Shown here piece by piece: positions 1 through 9,390 of a stretch of 9,539 nt of DNA (its first letter is position 1; the number at the start of each line of letters is the position of its first letter). The DNA lies in the NCBI GenBank assembly GCA_031260085.1, contig JAIRKP010000016.1, forward strand, positions 1-9,539. Reading direction: 5' to 3'. This DNA is from Holosporales bacterium. GTDB taxonomy: Bacteria > Pseudomonadota > Alphaproteobacteria > RUG11792. The notes below the pieces were generated by a model. That model saw only the letters and a list, made by a program, of their open reading frames with translations. It was not told the origin of the DNA and made no database searches. Made by a program: the position numbers and the translations under genes.

Positions 1-43
1 GAATACCCTATATGCTATGCGAGCTACATATGCATATCATTGG

Positions 44-73
44 ATTATACTAATAGGGACGTGATTATGGCAC
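44..73 (-). promoter_or_regulatory. Possible sigma-70 promoter at the end of ruvX, reading out of the window
   Basis: The minus strand has a perfect TATAAT at 49-44 and, 18 nt upstream, GTGCCA at 73-68, which matches four of six bases of TTGACA. It would start transcription just past the ruvX stop, toward a gene beyond the left edge. AT-rich genomes contain many chance TATAAT hexamers, so this is tentative. The remaining bases 1-43 hold no recognisable gene or terminator. Confidence 0.3.
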
Positions 74-550
74 CAGAGTTACCTTATCTTGATAGTTTTT
101 ACAATCTAAAAAGCCTTGGAGTATAAAGCTAGCTGCGAGTTTGTCTATATTTTTATTATGGTGGAGTTCTAATTGTTTTACGATTTTCTGCGCCGCGACT
201 GTGCTTAATCTTTCATCCCAATATATAACATCTAGGTCTATTTTATTTTTTGCAATTAGACTAATTAGTTTATTCGTGAATTTTTCAACTTTTTCTCGTT
301 GTTTCCCTGCCGATCCGCCGTTTAATGCTTTTGGCAACCCAACAACTATGAGGCCAACTGAATTATCTTGAATTATTTTAAATAAGTTGTGAAAAACCCC
401 GCTACTTTCTAAAACTTTGAAGGGGGAAGATATTTGCCAAGTTATATCTGATATTGCAATCCCAATTCTTTTATCGCCATAATCTATACAAAGAGCTCTG
501 CTTCCGACATATTTATCATAACAAAGCACTTTTTCATCAAGTATTAGCAT
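65..550 (-). CDS. ruvX: YqgF/RuvX family RNase H-fold nuclease (16S rRNA 5'-maturation / putative Holliday junction resolvase)
   Basis: The 161-aa protein has the full YqgF signature. IDYGDKRIGIAISD at 22-35 carries the first acidic residue (Asp23). IVVGLPKALNGG occupies 68-79. WDERLSTVAAQ at 111-121 carries Glu113, and DKLAASFILQGFLD at 136-149 supplies the last Asp (Asp136). These fit the RNase H-like metal site, so the protein looks active. The family (E. coli YqgF) is known for processing the 5' end of 16S rRNA and was earlier proposed to resolve Holliday junctions; the sequence alone does not decide between these. It has a roughly 20-residue N-terminal extension before the first strand compared with E. 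coli YqgF. The ATG at 550 is the most upstream start possible, because an in-frame TAG lies at 559-557. No Shine-Dalgarno sequence is visible, so the start is less certain than the gene itself; GTG at codon 8 is a weak alternative. Lying 17 nt behind rpoC with no terminator between, it is probably co-transcribed. Confidence 0.93.
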   Translation of the reverse strand: MLILDEKVLCYDKYVGSRALCIDYGDKRIGIAISDITWQISSPFKVLESSGVFHNLFKIIQDNSVGLIVVGLPKALNGGSAGKQREKVEKFTNKLISLIAKNKIDLDVIYWDERLSTVAAQKIVKQLELHHNKNIDKLAASFILQGFLDCKNYQDKVTLVP

Positions 551-567
551 ATAAGTCTAAAGGAGAA

Positions 568-3500
568 TTAAACAGCCTCTTGTTTAAGATCTTGGTATGG
601 ATTTTCTTTCAAAGCGATCTCTTGCTCAGCTTCTTTTTTCCACTTTCGAACAACTCCGCCGGTTCCCGCAGGAATCAATCGTCCAACTATGACATTCTCT
701 TTCAATCCAGCTAGATAATCGATTTTCCCATAAATCGCAGCTTCCGTCAAAACTCTGGTCGTTTCTTGGAATGAAGCTGCTGAAATAAAGGATTTAGTAA
801 GCAAAGAAGCCCGCGTGATACCTTGTATGACTGGAATTGCAATTATAGGCCTCTGTCCTGCTTTTAGCAATGCAGTGTTGGTCTCTGATAATTCTTCTTT
901 GTCTATTTCGTCTCCCACAATATATGTCGAGTCTCCAGAGTCTTTTATTTCCCTTTTTTGAAGCATTTGCTTTACGATTATCTCAATATGCTTATCATTA
1001 ATAGGAATACCTTGCAATCTATAAACTTGCTGGATTTCATTGACAAGATACATGGCCATGCTCTCAACGCCAAGTATTCTTAAAATATCTTGCAATATGA
1101 GATTACCATCAACAAGGATATCTCCTTTCTTGACATAATCTCCTTCATGAACAAGAACAGATCTTCCTTTTGGAATTAAATATTCAGTTGGTTTTGTTTT
1201 ATCTTCAGGAATCACAATCAATCTTCGCTTAGATTTATGATCTTTTCCAAATTCTATTATTCCATCTATGGCAGAGATTACGGCTGGGTTTTTCGGATGT
1301 CTTGCTTCAAACAGTTCTGATATTCTGGGCAACCCACCCGTTATATCTCTTGTTTTTATAACATCTTTTGGAACTCTTGCTATGATATCTCCTGGAATGA
1401 CTTTAGATCCGTTATCAACATTTATAACGGCATCAATTGAGAGAAAATACCTAGCTTCAATTTTGTTGGAAAGCATAACAGGCTTGCCTTGCTTATCCCT
1501 TATGGAAATCATAGGTCTATAATCAGATGAGCTTGAAGACTGCTTCCAATCAACCACAACTTTGCTAGAAATTCCAGTAGACTCATCAATGATTTCTCTT
1601 AAAGATTGTCCCTCAACTAAATCTACAAAATTCACAAATCCTTCAACTTCACAAATGACAGGGCTTGTGTATGGATCCCATTCGACTAAAACCTGACCGA
1701 GTTTTACTGCGTCGCCTTGCTCAACTTTCAATTTTGCTCCATAAGGGACTTTATAAGATAATCTTTCTCTTCCGTTTGAATCGATAAGAGCTAATTCGGC
1801 TTTTCTTGAAAGAACTATTGTATCTCCAGAGCTGTTTTTCGCAAAGTTCATATTTTTAAATGCTACGTTAGCATTCATCGATGCTTCGATGCTCGATTGT
1901 TCAGTGGTTTTTTGAGCTGCACCTCCGATATGGAATGTTCTCATCGTAAGCTGCGTTCCCGGTTCTCCAATCGATTGCGCAGCAATAACCCCGACTGTTT
2001 CCCCAACGCAAACAATTGTTCCACGAGCTAAATCTCTGCCATAGCATTTTGCACAAACTCCGTGCTTACTGTCACAAGTTACTGCAGACCGCACCCAAAC
2101 TTCATCTATTCCTGCGTTTATTATCTTATCTGCTTTATATTCATCAATAAATCCGTTTGCAGGAAGAAGAAGTATCCCTGTATTAGGATCTATTAAGTCC
2201 TTTGAGACAAACCTTCCAAGAATTCTTTCTTTTAATGTAACAACTGTATTAGAGCCATCGTAAACAGGCTTCATCAAGATTCCATTTGTAGTTTTGCAAT
2301 CCTCTTCTGTTACAACACAATCGTTAGCAACATCGACTAATCTCCTCGTGAGATATCCAGAGTTAGCTGTTTTTAAAGCTGTGTCAGTCAAACCCTTGCG
2401 GCTTCCGTGCGTGGAAATAAAGTATTCAAGGATAGACAACCCCTCTTTAAAGTTAGAAACGATTGGAGTCTCTATAATTTCTCCAGTAGGCTTTGCCATC
2501 AAACCTCGCATACCGGCAGATTGTTTTAACTGAGCCACAGATCCTCTAGCTTTGGAATGAATCATCATATAGACAGAATTTGGCTGTTTGCCTTGTTCTG
2601 AACTAGAAACAGCCTTCATGAGCGCTTCAGCGACTTTATCTCCACATTTATTCCAAGCGTCAACAACCTTGTTATATTTTTCTCCTTGAGTTATAAAGCC
2701 ATCCAAATATTGTTGTTCAAACTCACCAACGATTTTTTTGGTTTTATTGACTAATTCTTCTTTCTCATTGGGTATGACAAGGTCATCTTTGCCATAAGAT
2801 ATTCCTGATAAAGTCATATATTTAAACCCTATCTCCTTTAATTTATCGACAAATATCGCAGTAGCTTTTGATCCGCAATGAAAATATATCGCATCGATTA
2901 AAGCGCTTATATCAGAAGATGTCATAATCTTATTTATTAACTCAAATTGCACCTGAGGATGTTTTGGTAAATACTGAGATAATATTACTCTCCCAGGAGT
3001 TGTCTCAACTAATTTATATTCAGTTGCGCCATCTTCGTTGTAGTGTGGGATTTTAGTGCGTATTTTGGTGTGATACGTAACAACATTTTGCTCCAGGGCA
3101 TACATCAATTCACTTGTTCCGGAAATGCAAGCGCCTTCGTTTTTTAGGCCATCAATTTGTAATGTTAAATAATAAACACCTAAAACGATATCTTTAGATG
3201 GGACAACTATTGGTTTTCCATTAGAAGGACTTAGAATATTGTTGGTAGACAACATTAGAATTCTGGCTTCTAATTGAGCTTCGAGAGACAAAGGAATATG
3301 AACCGCCATTTGATCGCCATCAAAATCAGCATTAAAAGCAGAACACACTAACGGATGAAGCTGAATGGCTTTACCTTCGATTAAAACAGGCTCAAACGCT
3401 TGAATGCTTAGCCTATGCAAAGTCGGAGCACGGTTTAAAAGAACTGGATGTTCTCGAATGACTTCTTCTAAAATATCCCAAACCTCAGGCCTATCTCGCT

Positions 3501-4716
3501 CTATCATACGTTTTGCAGATTTCAAAGTGCTAGCAAGACCGTATTTTTCAAGTTTTGCATAAACGAATGGCCTAAATAGTTCTAAAGCCATCTTCTTTGG
3601 CAGGCCGCATTGATGTAGCTTTAATTCGGGGCCAACTATGATAACAGATCGTCCAGAATAATCGACGCGTTTCCCCAGTAAGTTTTGCCTAAATCTCCCT
3701 TGTTTTCCCTTCAACATATCTGACAAAGATTTTAGCGGTCTTTTGTTAGCTCCAACAATCGCTTTGGCTCCTCTTCTTTTATTGTCAAACAAAGCGTCCA
3801 CCGATTCTTGCAACATTCTCTTTTCATTTCGAATAATGATATCAGGAGCTCTTAACTCAATTAATCTTTTCAGCCTGTTATTTCTATTGATTACTCTTCT
3901 ATATAAGTCGTTTAGATCGCTTGTCGCAAACCTCCCTCCCTCAAGAGGAACAAGCGGCCTCAATTCCGGAGGAATAACAGGAAGAACAGTCATAACCAAA
4001 TATTCTGGCTTTGCCCCAGTTTCGATAAATGCTTTTAATATCTTCAGTCTTTTTACTATCCTTTTTTTCCTTATATCAGCTACGCTAGATTCTAGTTCTT
4101 CTTTGAGTTTCTTTACTTCTTCATGAAGATCTAGTGCTCGCAACATATCTCTTATAGCCTCAGCGCCAATGTTGACCGAAAGGGCGCCTTCTCCGTATTT
4201 ATCGAGAGCGTTTTGGTATTCTTCTTCAGTTATGGATTCTAGATACTGGAAATGGCTGAATCCAGGTTCTAAAACAACATATTTTTCAAAATACAATATC
4301 TTTTCAAGTTCTTTGATTCCGCGATCTAAAATCATTGATATCCTGCTTGGAATAGATTTCATAAACCAAACATGAACAACAGGAGCAGCAAGCTCTATAT
4401 GCCCCATTCTTTCGCGACGAACTCTGCTTAATGTTATTTCAACTCCACATTTCTCGCATACTATGCCTTTATACTTCATTCGCTTATATCTGCCGCAGTT
4501 GCATTCATAATCTTTCACAGGGCCAAATATTCGAGCGCAAAACAATCCATCTCTTTCCGGTTTAAAAGTTCTGTAATTGATAGTCTCTGGTTTTTTGACT
4601 TCGCCAAACGACCAAGATCTGATTTCGTCGGGGCTAGCTATAGAAATCCTTATAGCATCAAATTCTGTTGAAACCCCCACTTTATCGTTTATAGCATAAT
4701 CATTTTTTAAATTCAT
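568..4716 (-). CDS. rpoC: DNA-directed RNA polymerase subunit beta'
   Basis: This is the largest core RNA polymerase subunit, holding the catalytic magnesium. With the start at 4716 it has 1382 aa. Residue numbers here use that start. Visible in order: the first zinc site with Cys 72, 74, 87 and 90 ([13 protein letters not shown], then CEKCG); the clamp and RNQLLGKR-type segment as [20 protein letters not shown] (343-362); the catalytic [10 protein letters not shown] with Asp 464, 466 and 468; the bridge-helix region [20 protein letters not shown] (767-786); the second zinc site with Cys 807, 881, 888 and 891; and the trigger-loop region [20 protein letters not shown] (912-931), with Met925 and His929 matching E. 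coli M932 and H936. A large SI3-type insertion follows (about 933-1122), then [19 protein letters not shown] (1309-1327) and a short charged tail. The start is chosen for its AGGAG site and because MNLKND leads directly into the conserved [20 protein letters not shown]; a longer frame from 4773 would overlap rpoB. No frameshift or missing catalytic residue is seen. ruvX begins 17 nt downstream. Confidence 0.98.
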   Translation of the reverse strand: MNLKNDYAINDKVGVSTEFDAIRISIASPDEIRSWSFGEVKKPETINYRTFKPERDGLFCARIFGPVKDYECNCGRYKRMKYKGIVCEKCGVEITLSRVRRERMGHIELAAPVVHVWFMKSIPSRISMILDRGIKELEKILYFEKYVVLEPGFSHFQYLESITEEEYQNALDKYGEGALSVNIGAEAIRDMLRALDLHEEVKKLKEELESSVADIRKKRIVKRLKILKAFIETGAKPEYLVMTVLPVIPPELRPLVPLEGGRFATSDLNDLYRRVINRNNRLKRLIELRAPDIIIRNEKRMLQESVDALFDNKRRGAKAIVGANKRPLKSLSDMLKGKQGRFRQNLLGKRVDYSGRSVIIVGPELKLHQCGLPKKMALELFRPFVYAKLEKYGLASTLKSAKRMIERDRPEVWDILEEVIREHPVLLNRAPTLHRLSIQAFEPVLIEGKAIQLHPLVCSAFNADFDGDQMAVHIPLSLEAQLEARILMLSTNNILSPSNGKPIVVPSKDIVLGVYYLTLQIDGLKNEGACISGTSELMYALEQNVVTYHTKIRTKIPHYNEDGATEYKLVETTPGRVILSQYLPKHPQVQFELINKIMTSSDISALIDAIYFHCGSKATAIFVDKLKEIGFKYMTLSGISYGKDDLVIPNEKEELVNKTKKIVGEFEQQYLDGFITQGEKYNKVVDAWNKCGDKVAEALMKAVSSSEQGKQPNSVYMMIHSKARGSVAQLKQSAGMRGLMAKPTGEIIETPIVSNFKEGLSILEYFISTHGSRKGLTDTALKTANSGYLTRRLVDVANDCVVTEEDCKTTNGILMKPVYDGSNTVVTLKERILGRFVSKDLIDPNTGILLLPANGFIDEYKADKIINAGIDEVWVRSAVTCDSKHGVCAKCYGRDLARGTIVCVGETVGVIAAQSIGEPGTQLTMRTFHIGGAAQKTTEQSSIEASMNANVAFKNMNFAKNSSGDTIVLSRKAELALIDSNGRERLSYKVPYGAKLKVEQGDAVKLGQVLVEWDPYTSPVICEVEGFVNFVDLVEGQSLREIIDESTGISSKVVVDWKQSSSSSDYRPMISIRDKQGKPVMLSNKIEARYFLSIDAVINVDNGSKVIPGDIIARVPKDVIKTRDITGGLPRISELFEARHPKNPAVISAIDGIIEFGKDHKSKRRLIVIPEDKTKPTEYLIPKGRSVLVHEGDYVKKGDILVDGNLILQDILRILGVESMAMYLVNEIQQVYRLQGIPINDKHIEIIVKQMLQKREIKDSGDSTYIVGDEIDKEELSETNTALLKAGQRPIIAIPVIQGITRASLLTKSFISAASFQETTRVLTEAAIYGKIDYLAGLKENVIVGRLIPAGTGGVVRKWKKEAEQEIALKENPYQDLKQEAV

Positions 4717-4723
4717 AAAACAA

Positions 4724-4728
4724 CTCCT
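4724..4728 (-). promoter_or_regulatory. Shine-Dalgarno AGGAG of rpoC, overlapping the rpoB stop codon
   Basis: On the minus strand AGGAG lies 7 nt before the ATG at 4716-4714, and its first two bases are the last two bases of the rpoB TAG stop. A ribosome finishing rpoB therefore sits on the rpoC initiation site, which makes translational coupling plausible. It also decides the rpoC start: the open frame extends 19 codons further upstream into rpoB, but that earlier ATG at 4773 has no comparable support. Confidence 0.85.
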
Positions 4729-7700
4729 ATGATCGCTTTTCTTGATCTTCATTAATATTTTCAAAAGAAACACTTAATGCAAGGGATCTCAATTCTTTTA
4801 CTAAAACATTAAATGATTCAGGCAACTCTGGTTGAACTTCATTTCTTCCGTTAACTATAGATTCATAGACCTTCGTTCTGCCTTTAATGTCATCCGATTT
4901 TACTGTGAGCATTTCCCGCAAAACATGCGCTGCTCCATATCCCTGTAATGCCCAAACTTCCATTTCTCCGAATCTCTGACCGCCAAACTGAGCCTTTCCA
5001 CCGAGAGGTTGCTGCGTGATGAGGCTATATGGTCCAACGGATCTTGCGTGAATCTTATCATCGACTAAATGATGCAATTTCAGCATATACTTGTGACCGA
5101 TAGTTATTTTCCTATCAAATGGAAGCCCTGTTCGGCCATCGTATAATGTTACCTGACCAGATTTGTCAAACCCTGCCGCCTCGAGAAAATTCTCTATGTC
5201 ACTCAATTTCGCTCCGTCGAAAACGGGGCTAGCGACAGGAACTCCTTTAGATAAATTATTTGCCAATTCCAATAATTCATCATTATTAAGAGAATTTATA
5301 TCTTCTATATCTTCTTTATCAGTGTATATGTTAACAATTTTATCTTTCAATTCTTTAATATTTTTTTCATTTTTTCTATACTCATCAAGCAACTTTTGGA
5401 TTTGCAAGCCAATTCCATGAGATGCAGCTCCCAAATGAGTTTCGAGTATTTGACCAACATTCATTCTGGATGGAAGCCCTAAAGGATTAAGAATAATGTC
5501 AACCGGAGTTCCATCTTCAAGATAAGGCATATCTTCAATAGGAAGTATTCTAGAGACTACTCCTTTGTTGCCATGTCTTCCAGCCATTTTATCACCAGGT
5601 TGAATTTTTCTTTTATTGGCAATAAAGACTTTGACTAACTTTAAAACTCCGGCAGGCAGATCATCTCCTTTTCGTAATTTATAGACGCTTTCTTCGAATG
5701 TTTTGTTAATCTTATTTATCTTTTCTTCGCATTGTTTAATTAATTTAGTTACGATTTTCTGAGACCTTTCATTATCTATCACTATATCCTTCAATTGATG
5801 AAATGAAAAATCTTTCAAAATATCAGACGTTAGAATTGTCCCTTCTGGGATTGATGATAAGCCCGAAATAAGCTTTTTGCTTGTCACCCGATTTAAAATA
5901 TGCTTAGTATAAGTCTGTTCTAATATTTTTTTCTCAGCGTTTTTATCTTTTGCTAATTCTTCTATCATATTTCGTTCGATAGCAATCGATCTTTCATCTT
6001 TTTCAACTCCTTGCCGCATAAGTATTCTGACTTCAACGACAGTACCCGAAACTCCAGGCGGAACTCTAAAAGAACTATCCTTGACGTCCGTAGATTTTTC
6101 ACCGAATATAGCTCTTAGCAATTTCTCTTCTGGAGTCATAGGCGTCTCACCTTTGGGAGTAACTTTCCCAACCAAAATATCCCCTGGGTTAACTTCTGCC
6201 CCAACATAAACTATCCCTGACTCATCCAGGTTTCTTAATGACTCTTCAGCAATATTGGGAATATCTCTTGTTATTTCTTCATTACCAAGTTTTGTGTCTC
6301 TTGCTAAAACTTCGAAGCTTTCAATATGAATTGATGTGAGGGAATCTTCTTTGACAACTTTTTCGGAAAGAACAACCGAATCTTCGAATGAGTATCCATT
6401 CCATGACATAAACGCTACGAGCAAATTTTTGCCTAAAGCTAATTCTCCATTATCTGTTGATGGGCCATCGGCTATTATGTCGCCAGCTTCGATTTTTTCT
6501 CCGGTTTTGACTAACGGCTTTTGATTCACACAAGTCCCCATGTTAGAGCATTGGAATTTCGACAAATTATAAACATCCGCTCCTTCTTCACCCTCTTTGG
6601 TTACTCTGACAACGATCCTTCTGGCATCGACATGATCAATGATTCCTGCTCTTTTAGCAACGACAGAGGATCCCGAATCTTTCGCAATAACAGCCTCCAT
6701 GCCAGTTCCAACCAAAGGAGCTTCTGGTTTCAGAAGTGGGACTGCTTGTCTTTGCATGTTTGAACCCATCAGAGCGCGCGTAGCGTCGTCATTTTCTAAG
6801 AATGGAATAAGCGAAGCTGCAACAGAAACAACTTGTTTGGGAGAAACATCTATAAATGAAACTTCAGATTTTGGCCTCAGCCCAACTTCGCCTGCTTTTC
6901 GGCAAATAACCAAATCGTCTATTATATGCCCATCTTCATCAACGGCAACTCCAGCTTGAGCAATTGCACACTTCCCCTCTTCGGTTGCAGTTAGATAGAC
7001 GACCTCATTTGTAACTTTCCCATCTATGACTCGTTTGTAAGGGCTCTCTATAAATCCGTATTTATTAATTTTTGCATAAGAAGCTAGCGAGTTAATTAAT
7101 CCAATGTTTTGACCTTCCGGAGTTTCAATAGGACACAGCCTTGAATAATGTGTTGGGTGAACGTCGCGAACTTCAAATCCTGCTCGTTCTCTGGAAAGTC
7201 CACCAGGCCCTAAGGCTGAGAGCCTTCTTTTATGAGTAACTTCTGAAAGAGGATTTGTTTGATCCATGAATTGCGATAATTGCGAAGAAACGAAAAAATC
7301 TTTAATAGCGGCGATCAAAGGCTTCGCATTAATCAAATCGCTCGGAACAAATGAATCTATTTCTGTTGAGGTCATCTTTTCTTTTATGGTTCTCTCTATC
7401 CTGAGCATTCCAATCCTGCATTGATTCTCTATCAGCTCGCCAACGGATCTGATTCTTCTGTTGCCCAAATTATCTATATCATCAATGTCTCCTTTGCCAT
7501 TTTTGACTGAGAACAGTAATTTGACTATTTCAATTAAGTCTCTTTTTTGCAAAGTTCGAACATCATCCGGAGTGTCTAAGTCGAGCCTATCATTTAATTT
7601 AGCACGTCCAACGGCAGATAAATCATATCGGTCTGGATTGAATATCAATGAATTTAAAAGCTCCTCTCCGCCGGCTATAGTCGGGGGTTCACCTGGCATT

Positions 7701-8905
7701 AAAAATTTATAAAACTCAAGCAATGCTTCGTCTCTGTTAAGACACTTTGAATGATCTAATGTATTTAGCATGTAAGATGTATTTGCGTGAGGATCTATGA
7801 GCAAAACTGGCAATGTCTCTATGCCCAACGATTTTATTTTTTCTAAAGTATCCTCTGTTATTGCATCTCCAGCTTCGAGGTATATTTCCCCCGTATTTTC
7901 GTTTATATGATCAAAAGCAATAATTTTACCAAGAAGATTTTCGTCTAAAACAAACAGCGATTTCAGCCCGAATGTTTCAAGCATATTTAAAACTCTTGGA
8001 GTCATCTTATCGCCTGCTTTAGCGACAATCTCCATTGTCTCGGCGTTAATCAAATCGCTTGTCAGCTTTTCTCCTTTTAACGCTTCTTTAATAAAATCAA
8101 CGGCCCAACCATCTTTTACTTTTCGATATTCTATCGTTTTATCAAAAGATCTTAATATCTCTTCCTTTGACATTCCCGTCAGGCAATTTTCTGGGAGCAG
8201 TTCGTTTGGTTTTAATTTCTTTCTGTATTCTTCGGTTTCTTGACTATTGAGACACATGAAAAATGTCGAAGCTAAAACCCTTCTTCTTCTATCGACTCTT
8301 GCGTATAGAACGTCTCGATGATCGAACTCAAAATCTATCCAAGATCCTCTGTAAGGAATAACTCTCGCTGCGAATAGATATTTTCCTGAAGAATGAGTTT
8401 TGCCTTGGTCGTGATCTATAAAGACTCCAGGGCTTCTGTGCATTTGAGAAACAATAACTCTCTCTATCCCATTGAATATAAAAGTCCCGCGCTCAGTCAT
8501 AAGCGGAATATCTCCAAGATAAACATCTTGCTCTTTTATGTCTTTGATTGTTCGAGCGCCTGTATCGAAATCAACATCCCAAATGACTAGCCTAAATTTA
8601 CCGCGCAATGCTGATGAATACGTCCCTCCTCTATGACGACATTCCAGCTCTGTATATTTGGGTTCATCAAAATAATAACCACAAAACTCTAAATGAGCTT
8701 TGCCTCCATTGTCTTTTATTGGACAAAACGAATTGAAAATTCCAAGCAGACCTATATTTTCTCTTTTTTCAGCCGGAACGTCTTTTTGTAAAAATGCATC
8801 ATAAGAGCTTTTTTGGAGAGCTATAAGATCTGGGATTTGGTTCTTTTCTTTTATTCTTCCGAATGATTTACGGAAACGCTTACGTCCTGTGTATGATCTA
8901 ACCAT
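4727..8905 (-). CDS. rpoB: DNA-directed RNA polymerase subunit beta
   Basis: This is the beta subunit of core RNA polymerase, which with beta' forms the active-site cleft. It has 1392 aa, usual for alphaproteobacteria. In order: an N-terminal lobe with [13 protein letters not shown] (177-189); an SI1-type insertion around 285-390 holding two similar halves; the rifampicin-pocket region [10 protein letters not shown] to LSAL (540-565); [16 protein letters not shown] (572-587); [14 protein letters not shown] (594-607); the flap region [13 protein letters not shown] (908-920); and the active-site stretch [12 protein letters not shown] (1104-1115), with K1106 and K1114 matching E. coli K1065 and K1073. 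The C-terminal clamp part includes [19 protein letters not shown] (1302-1320) and [15 protein letters not shown] (1361-1375). The positions equivalent to E. coli D516, H526 and S531 are unchanged (D548, H558, S563). The ATG is preceded by AAAAGG with an 11-nt spacer, a looser site than that of rplL. The gene lies between rplL and rpoC, and its TAG stop is part of the rpoC ribosome site. Confidence 0.99.
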   Translation of the reverse strand: MVRSYTGRKRFRKSFGRIKEKNQIPDLIALQKSSYDAFLQKDVPAEKRENIGLLGIFNSFCPIKDNGGKAHLEFCGYYFDEPKYTELECRHRGGTYSSALRGKFRLVIWDVDFDTGARTIKDIKEQDVYLGDIPLMTERGTFIFNGIERVIVSQMHRSPGVFIDHDQGKTHSSGKYLFAARVIPYRGSWIDFEFDHRDVLYARVDRRRRVLASTFFMCLNSQETEEYRKKLKPNELLPENCLTGMSKEEILRSFDKTIEYRKVKDGWAVDFIKEALKGEKLTSDLINAETMEIVAKAGDKMTPRVLNMLETFGLKSLFVLDENLLGKIIAFDHINENTGEIYLEAGDAITEDTLEKIKSLGIETLPVLLIDPHANTSYMLNTLDHSKCLNRDEALLEFYKFLMPGEPPTIAGGEELLNSLIFNPDRYDLSAVGRAKLNDRLDLDTPDDVRTLQKRDLIEIVKLLFSVKNGKGDIDDIDNLGNRRIRSVGELIENQCRIGMLRIERTIKEKMTSTEIDSFVPSDLINAKPLIAAIKDFFVSSQLSQFMDQTNPLSEVTHKRRLSALGPGGLSRERAGFEVRDVHPTHYSRLCPIETPEGQNIGLINSLASYAKINKYGFIESPYKRVIDGKVTNEVVYLTATEEGKCAIAQAGVAVDEDGHIIDDLVICRKAGEVGLRPKSEVSFIDVSPKQVVSVAASLIPFLENDDATRALMGSNMQRQAVPLLKPEAPLVGTGMEAVIAKDSGSSVVAKRAGIIDHVDARRIVVRVTKEGEEGADVYNLSKFQCSNMGTCVNQKPLVKTGEKIEAGDIIADGPSTDNGELALGKNLLVAFMSWNGYSFEDSVVLSEKVVKEDSLTSIHIESFEVLARDTKLGNEEITRDIPNIAEESLRNLDESGIVYVGAEVNPGDILVGKVTPKGETPMTPEEKLLRAIFGEKSTDVKDSSFRVPPGVSGTVVEVRILMRQGVEKDERSIAIERNMIEELAKDKNAEKKILEQTYTKHILNRVTSKKLISGLSSIPEGTILTSDILKDFSFHQLKDIVIDNERSQKIVTKLIKQCEEKINKINKTFEESVYKLRKGDDLPAGVLKLVKVFIANKRKIQPGDKMAGRHGNKGVVSRILPIEDMPYLEDGTPVDIILNPLGLPSRMNVGQILETHLGAASHGIGLQIQKLLDEYRKNEKNIKELKDKIVNIYTDKEDIEDINSLNNDELLELANNLSKGVPVASPVFDGAKLSDIENFLEAAGFDKSGQVTLYDGRTGLPFDRKITIGHKYMLKLHHLVDDKIHARSVGPYSLITQQPLGGKAQFGGQRFGEMEVWALQGYGAAHVLREMLTVKSDDIKGRTKVYESIVNGRNEVQPELPESFNVLVKELRSLALSVSFENINEDQEKRS

Positions 8906-8941
8906 AACAATTACAACCTTTTAAAACAGCGAAACAAAATC

Positions 8942-8971
8942 GAGTTGAGCAGCTGAAGAACTGCCCAATTC
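8942..8971 (-). promoter_or_regulatory. Stem-loop in the rplL-rpoB gap, candidate attenuator or RNA processing site
   Basis: Six bases after the rplL stop, the transcript can fold into a long hairpin. The 5' arm GAATTGGGCAG (8971-8961) pairs with CTGCTCAACTC (8952-8942), with one A-C mismatch and one G-U pair. Two further pairs (T-G, T-A) close a four-base CTTC loop. After the stem comes GATTTTGTTT, a U-rich but interrupted tract, so this is weaker than a textbook intrinsic terminator. In E. coli the same gap holds a leaky attenuator and an RNase III site that lower rpoBC expression relative to the ribosomal proteins. The equivalent position suggests a similar role here, which is inference. 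Confidence 0.55.
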
Positions 8972-8977
8972 TGTTAA

Positions 8978-9352
8978 TTATTTAATTGTTACTTTCGCTC
9001 CCGCTGTTTCGAGTTGCTTCTTGATTTTTTCGGCCTCATCCTTTGATATACCCCCCTTGACTACCTTTGGGGCGCTTTCCACCAATTCTTTCGCTTCCTT
9101 CAGCCCTAAATCGGGGAGGATGCTCCTGACTTCTTTAATAACAGCGATTTTATTTCCACCGCTTTCCGTTAATTCAACGTCAAATTCTGTTTGCTCTTCC
9201 GCAACAGCTCCAGCGGCAACCGGCCCGGCCGCAACCGCAACTGCCGCCGCGGCGCTAACTCCCCATTTTTCTTCTAACATTTTTGAAAGTTCGGCAGCTT
9301 CTAAGACTGTTAAACCTGACAATTCTTCAACTATTTTTGCTAAATCAGCCAT
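8978..9352 (-). CDS. rplL: Large ribosomal subunit protein L7/L12 (bL12)
   Basis: This is the ribosomal stalk protein, present as dimers on L10, which recruits EF-Tu, EF-G and initiation factors and stimulates their GTPase activity. At 124 aa it has normal family length. Residues 1-33 form the helical dimerisation and L10-binding domain ([20 protein letters not shown]). Residues 34-54 form the flexible Ala/Val/Gly hinge. Residues 55-124 form the factor-binding domain, with FDVEL, the KIAVIKEVR strand-helix, the [15 protein letters not shown] signature and the end GAKVTIK. A small variation is [11 protein letters not shown] where many homologues have a Thr-Gly before LGLKEAK. The ATG start is supported by AAGGAG at 9365-9360, 7 nt upstream, the clearest ribosome site in the window, as expected for a protein needed in several copies per ribosome. 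It lies between rplJ and rpoB, 72 nt before the rpoB start. Confidence 0.98.
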   Translation of the reverse strand: MADLAKIVEELSGLTVLEAAELSKMLEEKWGVSAAAAVAVAAGPVAAGAVAEEQTEFDVELTESGGNKIAVIKEVRSILPDLGLKEAKELVESAPKVVKGGISKDEAEKIKKQLETAGAKVTIK

Positions 9353-9390
9353 TTTTATACTCCTTAATAATTTACTAAATTAAACTTTAA

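Noticed and set aside
1..64. Possible tRNA or terminator downstream of ruvX (TAGCTC on the minus strand; CCCTAT/ATAGGG at 6-11 and 53-58; palindrome ATATGCATAT at 28-37)
   Set aside because: TAGCTC is not followed by a matching D-arm or other cloverleaf parts. The six-base inverted repeat encloses about 41 nt and has no T-tract, and the short AT palindrome is expected by chance here.
454..714. Plus-strand open frame crossing the ruvX-rpoC junction, with AAGGAG at 560-565
   Set aside because: It is antisense to two real genes, the AAGGAG lies inside the frame rather than before a start, and its sequence is low in complexity with no recognisable motif.
3743..4126. Plus-strand open frame of 127 codons inside rpoC
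   Set aside because: It is fully antisense to the conserved beta' coding sequence, with no ribosome site or recognisable motif. The same holds for the other plus-strand frames at 1268-1522, 2294-2533, 4169-4375, 5163-5420, 6336-6959, 7461-7712 and 8393-8590.
4714..4773. rpoB-rpoC gene fusion as in some Rickettsiales
   Set aside because: The two genes are in different frames, rpoB has its own TAG stop, and rpoC has its own ribosome site and ATG 10 nt later.
9021..9383. Plus-strand open frame of 120 codons opposite rplL
   Set aside because: It is the antisense of the conserved rplL gene. Its Ala/Pro-rich stretch is only the complement of the L7/L12 hinge codons, and it resembles no known protein family.
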